In this document: piece by piece, positions 57,672 to 64,000 of the stretch
Layout: every line of letters starts with the position of its first letter
Position numbering within the stretch: position 1 is the stretch's first letter
Source of the DNA: Tuctoria greenei
Taxonomy: Eukaryota > Streptophyta > Magnoliopsida > Poales > Poaceae
Direction: 5' to 3'
Length of the DNA: 64,000 nucleotides
Assembly: GCA_036927565.1 (NCBI GenBank)
Contig: JAYESD010000001.1
Location: 7,564,001-7,628,000, forward strand
Made by a program: the position numbers and the translations under genes
The notes under the pieces: model-generated
What the model was told of the DNA's origin: nothing
The model's database searches: none
What the model saw: the letters and a program-made list of their open reading frames with translations, nothing else

Positions 57672-60600
57672 ATGGAGTTGGGTCTTCCCCGCAGCAAGGT
57701 CAAGACCGACGAGGAGATGGCGAGTGTGAGGACCTACATGGGTTAGTCCAGCGACTCCTGCAACAAGGAGATCCACTTTGGCAAGCTCCCCTTCAGGATG
57801 GAGCGCACCAGATATATGGTGTATTTCTCGGCATACGCCATGGTGGGTCTGATCCCACCTTTCTCAAGCTTCCTCTTGATGTTTCTGGATTTCTACGGCC
57901 TCCAGCTTTATCATATCGGCCCCCACTCCCTCTTGCTAGTAGCGACTTTCATCCACTTCCGCAAGATGTTGGTGGGCGTGCCTCCCTGCATCGAGCTGTT
58001 CTGGACCTTCTTCACGGTCCACACCACCAGCAAGGGGACAGATCTCATCGGCTTCTACTATTTCGTGAAGCGGAAGAATTGCCCCTTCAAGTACTTGAAG
58101 TCCTCCCCCCCGGCAAGTGGGATGATTGGAAGAAGTATTGGGTGATCATCACTATGGAGGAGCATGAGAAGCTGGAGCTGCCCAAGGGCCTTCCCAATGT
58201 CGACACCGACACCTAGAACGTAGTTCCGGAGCTGTCGAATGCATACAAGCCCATCTTGGAAAGGATGGAAGAATGCATAGAGGGAGGAGTGACCCCCCAA
58301 ATGGCCTTTCACAATTTCTTGGTGAACAGGTGGGCCCCACTGAAGACTAGGGAATGGTCCGCGTGGGCGTTCAATAGTGAGATGGATCATAACCGAATTG
58401 AAGTTGGTTTGAACACCAACTTGAATGATGAATCTTTGAATATCCATCTAAAAAAATTTCAAAATGGAGGTATCTCCCGTGACGCCCTGACTCCGCCAGT
58501 CGCCTTCCTGCCTCTGAACATGGTTCCAGAGGTTAGCAGGGAGATTTGGAGGAGAACGCCAATATTGGACGACATGGGCATGGTCAAGAGGCATCCTATC
58601 TTCGGGATTGCGATCTCTGGAGCGTTTGAGAGGGTGATTACCCCTGTCGTGAGCCAGAAAGTCAGCAACGTCGGCAAGGGCAAGGGTAAAGGCATGGAGC
58701 CAGCCGAATCCTCTAACCGGAAGAGAAAGTTGAGGCATGATGACGGGAGCCACGTTAGGTCAGCTCCGACTACAACTGCTCCTTCTCCTCGGCGAGGTAG
58801 ATCTTTGGTGGCCAGGCCTCCTCTGGTGCAGACATCCTCAAGGGGCACCAGCTCTGGCAGGTTAACTCCGGCTCCGGTGCCAGCTGTGGGCTCCGGGTCC
58901 AGAGGTCCTTCTCAGCCGAGGGTGGTCCCAGCTGAGTCGACGTCGAAAACGGCGACAAGTTCCAGGCAACAATCTAGAGCTCTGGCCACGCCGACCGTAG
59001 CGGGCTCTAGCTCCGATCGCCTAGTGAAGAAATTCCGCGCCAGTTGGAGCGGTAACCTTCCAAGGTAGACATTGCATCCTCACCTTGAGTTGCAGTTTTT
59101 ATTTTTCGTCATGTATTGAACCCTTTGATTCTTTGTTTGCAGAACAACGAGGAAGGGCTCGGAAGCTCCAATACCCGCCCCAGCAACGGAGGCTGTGCAG
59201 GCGGAGGTTCCAGCACCAATCCCTACGCCTCCCCAAGTGGTGGCTGAGGTCACGATAGCTCCGGCATCGGCTGTCGTGGATCTGAATCTCGAAGAGACAC
59301 CAGAGGCTCCCATGGTAGCGCCGGACCACGAAGAATACATTTGTGAAGACGCGCCGGCAAGGGTAGCGCCGGTGGATAAAGCTCCAGCGCAAGACACGGA
59401 GATGGCGGAAGATCCGGTAATTGAACTGAAGATCCAACGCTCGTTTCAGAAGTCGTTGAAAGCTGGCAATCGAGCCGGAGGTGCTCAAATTCCCGGCCTT
59501 TGTGCCGGAGATAGTCGAAGCTCCGACCTCCATGCTGGAGTTGGTTGATGTTTCGGCACCTGAGCCAGAGATGATGGGGGCTCCAAATGAAGTTCCAGCG
59601 TTTGCCCCAGAGGTGATAGCTCCAGAGGCGCCCATGTCCGAGCCGGAGCACCCTGAGGAGTCTGTGATAGGCCCTCCACCCGCCGAGCCAATGGTGGAAA
59701 TTCTAGCGGGGGGGCCTTTGTCATTAGTTCCAAAAGTTGAAGTCCCTCCAGTGGGGCCTTCCTCGGTGAGAGTGGAGGCTGAGGTACCTCCTGAAGGCGT
59801 TCCTAGTGCCGCAGGACCACAGGAGACCACGCTTTTGGCGTGGGACCCAATTTTTGTTCTTGAAGACTCCCTGGAACCGGCGGAGATGACCCCGATAGGT
59901 CCAAAGCCTATTCCCTTGGCGTTGTCTATTGACAATGCTTGCTCGAGCCTCCAACAGGTCCATCTCACCTTCAACCACGACAGCAAGGTCCTCGAAGAAG
60001 AGCGCCACACCTTGAGGCATTGGCGCAACAGGCTCCACTTCGAGACCAAGCTTGCACAGACGAGGCTTGCTGATTAGAAGGAGTGGGTCGAGAAGGAGAA
60101 GTCCCAGATTGAATATTGGGGCAAGTTACTGGAGGAAAAGGAGGCCTCCATCAGGGCCCTCGACGCTAATACTCGGGAGATTCTTGAGCATGCTAAGAAA
60201 AGCAACGATGCTGGTAACAAATGTCACAACAGTATCAATACACTAAACGAGATTCTCCTAAAGCGTCGAGCGAACCTCGATGCAAGGGAAGAGAAACTCC
60301 TGGAACAACAAGAGGATATTTTGAAAAGAGGGGAGGAGCTCGCCCAGAAGCTGACTCTGGGAGAGCAAAATTTGGCTGACCGCACCAAAAAGTTTGATCT
60401 GCGGAGCAAGGAAGAGGAAGAGAAGTACTGGAAACTGAGGCAGGAGCTCTCAAAAAGAGAAGCTGATGTTGCCACCACAGAAGGGAAAGTAAGGGGCAGG
60501 GAGAAGGACCTGGCCCAACAGCGAAACCGTATACACCTTCGGGAGACGTAGCTAGTCGACTGCGAAAAGCAAATAGCTGAGAATATTCAGCAACATGCCA

Positions 60601-60944
60601 AAGTGGTCGAGCGCCTCGCTTGGGAAGGTTCGAAGCTTGCAGCGGCCAGAAGGTCACTGGAGGAGCTGCACAGCTCGAGGGCAACTGAGTCCCAGCAGGT
60701 GTGGGATTTTTTGGGGCGTACGTACAGAGCTTTGGTGCCGCTTGGGTTCAGCCCAGTACATCCAGAGAACCCAGCATCGGAGCTGGACCAGACACTGGTG
60801 GCACTTGGCTCTACTGGTAGCAAACTCGATGCGATGGGTGATGTCATCGCCGACCAGCTAGAAACGGAGGGGAAATCTCTGGCCAAGAACGTCGCCGAAT
60901 ATGTCCTGGCGTGTTACAAGAGCCGAGACCCCCAATTTCTCTAG
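57672..60944 (+). pseudogene. Antisense gene of the Tat-like element (Transposase_28-type protein), with intron
   Basis: Starts MELGLPRSKVKTDEEMASVR at 57672, opposite in sense to pol. The N-terminal domain (MVGLIPPFSSFLLMFLDFYG, LYHIGPHSLLLVATFIHFRK) matches the putative gypsy-type transposon family (Pfam Transposase_28, from memory). A basic Ser/Pro-rich segment ends at a donor at 59064/59065; the 78 bp intron ends with TTTGCAG at 59142 and the join stays in frame. Exon 2 has an acidic Pro/Ala region, then a long coiled coil (about 60080-60540, LDAREEKLLEQQEDILKRGE) and a helical end (KSLAKNVAEYVLACYKSRD). Breaks: TAG at 57744, 58214, 60075 and 60549, and frameshifts near 58110 and 59480. 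Its function in the family is unknown. Confidence 0.75.
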
Positions 60945-61274
60945 ATCCGGTCTTCAAAGGACCCATTGCCGAAGAGGAGGATGCCGCGCCAGGCTAGTGT
61001 CCAAGAAGCCACTGAGAAGGTTGCATCGTTTTTCCACAGGACTTAGATCCTCCAGTAGATCCTCTGGTAGCTAGGATCTTTTACGTTTACCTTTTGCTAT
61101 AATCCCTATTTTGTAATCTAGTACTTCGGATGAATGAAATCCACTCATTGCATGAATGAATTCCATTTTATGTTTGTCTTCAATGCATTGCCCTTTATCT
61201 TATTTCCCCCTGGTAGATGTACACAATTTAATTGCAAACATGTACCAAAAGGTTTGACAAAGTTTTCATGACTT

Positions 61275-61760
61275 AAATGCTTTGTGACATCGACGGCGGG
61301 CCTCCTGGGAGGTGACAAAGCTTGGTAGGTCCGGCGGCACTCACTATCAACACGTAAAACGTCGATGACGGGCCCCCTAGGGTTGTTGGAGCTTGGTAGG
61401 TCCGACGACACCCACTTTCAACGCATTAAACATCGATGGCGGGCCCTCTGGTGTTGTTGGAGCTTGGTAGGTCCGACGGCACCCACTGTCGACGCATAAG
61501 ATGTCAATGGTGGGCCCCCTGGGGTTGTTGGAGCTTGGTAAGTCTGACAGCAACCACTTTCAACGTGTAAGAACATCGACGGCGGGCCGCCTTGGGAGGT
61601 TCCACCATCTTCAATTGCCATTATGCTCCACGTCGACGGCGGACCCCCATGGGGGTTGTCGAAGCTTGTTAGCTCTGACTGCGCCCACTTTCAACATTTA
61701 AAACGTTTACGACAGGCCCCCTTGGGGGATGTCAGAGCTTGGTAGCTCCGGCATTGTCCA
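61275..61760. repeat. 71 bp minisatellite
   Basis: About seven imperfect copies. The anchor GAGCTTGGTAGGTCCG recurs at 71 bp steps (GCTTGG at 61320, 61391, 61462 and 61533), then less regularly at 61664 and 61737. Each unit has a GACGGCGGGCCCCC-like block and ATCGACG. Lies between the ends of pol and the antisense gene. Confidence 0.85.
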
Positions 61761-62492
61761 CCATCATCATAAGTTTTCTTGTTTCCTGTGCATCAAAGAC
61801 AAGAAAAACAGTATGATTCGTCTTCTCGTCTATAACTTGTTTGCGACTTACCGTTCTTATTTGGATTTTAGACTCGAAGGAATTCGATATGATAACAAGC
61901 ACATTGATGTAATATTTTCAGATCCAAATGCTTTTAGGACCCGCCCTACTAAGGCCTACCGGAATGTAGGTAGAGTGACGTACTTAGGGTGCGGGACCAG
62001 GCTAAGTCGATAGCACACTCTGGACCTGTGTTGGCTTGGCGTTCAAGCGAGTATACCATGCAAAATGCTAACATCCGAATAGAAAAACAATATAACTTGT
62101 GCAACATATTAATAACTTGGACTAAAACTCAAAAAGAATTGCACAACTTCATTATAGACAAGAAGTATAAGGATAAATAAAAGAGAATGAGCCTACACAA
62201 AATTAATGCACGTGGAATCTGCTTTTACACAACAATGTCTTTCATCATAGATCCGGATTACAGGGGAGACAAGGACACACTTAGGGTACCGTACCAGGCT
62301 AAGTGTACTATACATCTTGTACTAACCTAGGACAGGTAGCTACACTTTTAGTGTTATGATTGTGTCAAGTGTTGCTTGAACTTCGCGGACTCTCCCAGAG
62401 GGGTCCGGATATTGTCCCGAAGGACCTACCTGACTCTGTGTATGGACTCTATAACTTACATTGTGTATAATTACAAACTCACCTCCGTGATA
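61761..62492. other. Non-coding part of the Tat-like element
   Basis: Spacer between the minisatellite and the end of pol. Short ORFs here show no family motif. Confidence 0.5.
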
Positions 62493-64000
62493 CTAAGCAT
62501 AAAACTTACGGAGGTGCTTGATGTTCCAAGGATTGGGAAGCGGGGTCCCATCCTCAGTTGCCAAGCGAACGCATCTGGGACGGGATACTTTGATCACTTG
62601 GAAGGGACCTTCCCAGCTGGGGGAAAGTTTGTTCATCCCTTCACGAGTTAGTATTCTCTACACCACCAGATCGCCTTCCTCGAGTTGTTGGTTACCCACA
62701 TGCTTTGGATGATAGCGCCGGAGCGTCTGGCGATAACATGCATTCTAAACCGCTGCTTGGCACTTTCCCTTGTCGACGAGGTCAAGGTCTTCACGCCGGA
62801 GCTGGTCCTGCGTGGCTTCGTCGAAGGTACGAACCTGGAGTGACCCCATGGTGATCTCCGGAGGAAGGACTGCTTCGGCTCCATACACCAGGAAGAAGGG
62901 TGTCTCTCCGGTAGATCGGTTAGGTGTAGTCCTGCTTGCCCACAATGCGGACGGAAGCTCCTCGATCTAGTTGTCTCCATATTTTTTCAGATGCTCATAA
63001 GTGCGCGTCTTGAGTCCTACTAAGATTTCTACATTTGCTCTCTCAGCTTGGCCATTACTTGTCGGGTGAGCTGCAGATGCGTAGCTGACTTGAATGTCGA
63101 CATCTTTGCAATACTCTTGAAATGCCGCACTTGTAAATTGGGTTCCGTTGCAGTGATGACTCTATTTAGAACTCCAAATCTGCAGACTATGGACTTTAAG
63201 ATCTTGATTGTCGATTGCTTATTGATAGTCACAACTGGAGTAGCTTCCGACCACTTGGTGAACTTGTCGGTAGGGACATACAGGAACCTGTAACCTCCAA
63301 CAGCTTTTGGGAAAGGTCCCAAGATGTCCATGCCCCACACAATTAATGTCCATGTAGGAGCAATCATTTGTAGTGACTAAGCCGGTGTGTGAATTTGTTT
63401 TGCATGGAACTGGCACGCTTCACACTTTTTCACAAAACTCTACTGCATCCTGGAGTGCTGTAGGCCAGTAGAAGCCATGCCGAAAGGCTTTACCGACCAG
63501 CGTGCGGGAAGACGCGTGGTTCCCACACTCGCATCCATGGATCTACGCGAGGAGCTCGCAGCCTTCTTCCCTTGCAATGCAACGCATTAGAACACCGTTG
63601 GCACCACGTTGGAAGAGATCCCCTTCTACCAGCGTGTATCTTTTAGCTAATATGATGATCCGGTCAGCGGATACAACATCTTCAGGAATATAGTTGTCTT
63701 TCAAGTAGCTACGGATCTCCAAGATCCATGCATCAGAGATAACTTGAGCATCTGAGTCTTGCGTGCTGGGTTGCTCGAAGCTTCCTGCAGCACCTACGAC
63801 CCTTGATGGACGCCATGGTAATAGGGCCACCGGGACCGCAAGCTTTGAGGTGCTGGTCTCGCCCCCTTCACCCAGTTCGGTGGGCTGAGCGGTTGGTCTT
63901 GATAATCTCCAGACAAAAACTCCATCGGGAGCCGAAGCTCCGGTTGAAGCCTTCATCGAGAGTTTGTCAGCTTATGCATTGTTGAGACAATGGACATGGC
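62493..64000 (-). pseudogene. Tat-like element pol: RNase H end and integrase
   Basis: Runs into the window from the right. It begins with the end of RNase H (ADKLSMKAST) and a linker (IRSYLKDNYIPEDVVSADRI). The integrase zinc-binding domain follows (CGNHASSRTLVGKAFRHGFY, VRKCQFHAKQ), then the core (MDILGPFPKAVGGYRFLYVP, SNGQAERAN) and the C-terminal GAEAVLPPEITMGSLQVRTF, ending HLRKFYA with TAG at 62495-62493. Breaks are mostly TAG (before IHGCECGN, after HTPA, near 62968 and 62744, and one in GDLVV). A one-base deletion falls at the codon of the second catalytic Asp near 63154. Inactive. Confidence 0.88.

Larger units (their letters stand above)
56297..64000 (-). mobile_element. Tat-like Ty3/gypsy element with antisense gene (continues beyond window)
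   Basis: Minus-strand element whose 3' LTR is 56297-57134 (838 bp, TGTCG...CGACA). The polypurine tract GGGCCTGGGGGCCAC (57149-57135) is next to it. Then come an antisense gene (57672-60944), a 71 bp minisatellite and the 3' part of pol (62493-64000). An antisense ORF between pol and the 3' LTR is a known trait of the Tat lineage (RIRE2, Grande, Cinful). Gag, RT and the 5' LTR lie to the right of the window. It sits inside the LTR at 55231-56296; the left flank is CCCGC. Confidence 0.82.

Overview
This window is nuclear DNA from a plant, almost certainly a grass and probably a panicoid. The evidence is split genes with GT-AG introns, very GC-rich first exons, and heavy nesting of grass-type LTR retrotransposons. 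I see no bacterial operons, CRISPR arrays or rRNA genes. Only two host genes are intact, and both are present twice in tandem. The first is a plastid-type FAD oxidoreductase on the minus strand (amine-oxidase/carotene-desaturase-like, 13 exons, 528 aa). The second is a GH29 alpha-L-fucosidase on the plus strand (3 exons, 517 aa). Each pair is divergently transcribed from a shared spacer of about 0.8 kb. Copy 1 lies at 1-6650, with the last two FAD exons off the left edge. Copy 2 lies at 25039-32193.

Layout from left to right: FAD-1/FUC-1; Copia-1 (6993-12670, minus strand); a 2.5 kb patch with exon-like host fragments, including a thioredoxin-like exon and a CDPK EF-hand exon; Copia-2 (15134-24205, minus strand, SIRE/Maximus-type, pol mostly deleted but gag intact); FAD-2/FUC-2. 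A multi-level nest fills the rest. A Ty3/gypsy chromovirus (from 32647, minus strand) inserted downstream of FUC-2. Its left LTR took a 2.3 kb TA-flanked DNA transposon. Its leader took Copia-3 (42437-53332, SIRE/Maximus-type). Its right LTR took another gypsy-type LTR (55231-56296, plus orientation), which was broken in turn by a Tat-like gypsy element (56297 to beyond 64000, minus strand). That last element carries an antisense, intron-containing gene.

The most unusual signal is in the chromovirus. Between its primer-binding site and gag there is an extra ORF (54440 to 53598, minus strand). Its first 17 codons closely copy the histone H3 N-terminal tail, including the K4 and K9 contexts, and it ends in a strongly acidic tail. 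The same element family carries a chromodomain, a reader of methylated H3 tails, at the end of its integrase. Other notable patterns are: (i) premature stops in most of the decayed element ORFs are nearly all TAG, as expected from C-to-T decay at CAG (CHG) sites; (ii) arrays of short quasi-palindromes occur both in the LTRs and just upstream of the accessory ORF of both SIRE-type elements, and one array is translated inside Copia-3 gag; (iii) identity between the two FAD-FUC copies drops abruptly inside FUC intron 1, within a tiny TRIM element.

Exon boundaries were placed by hand from splice consensus and reading frame. Family names come from motif recognition; no database was searched.
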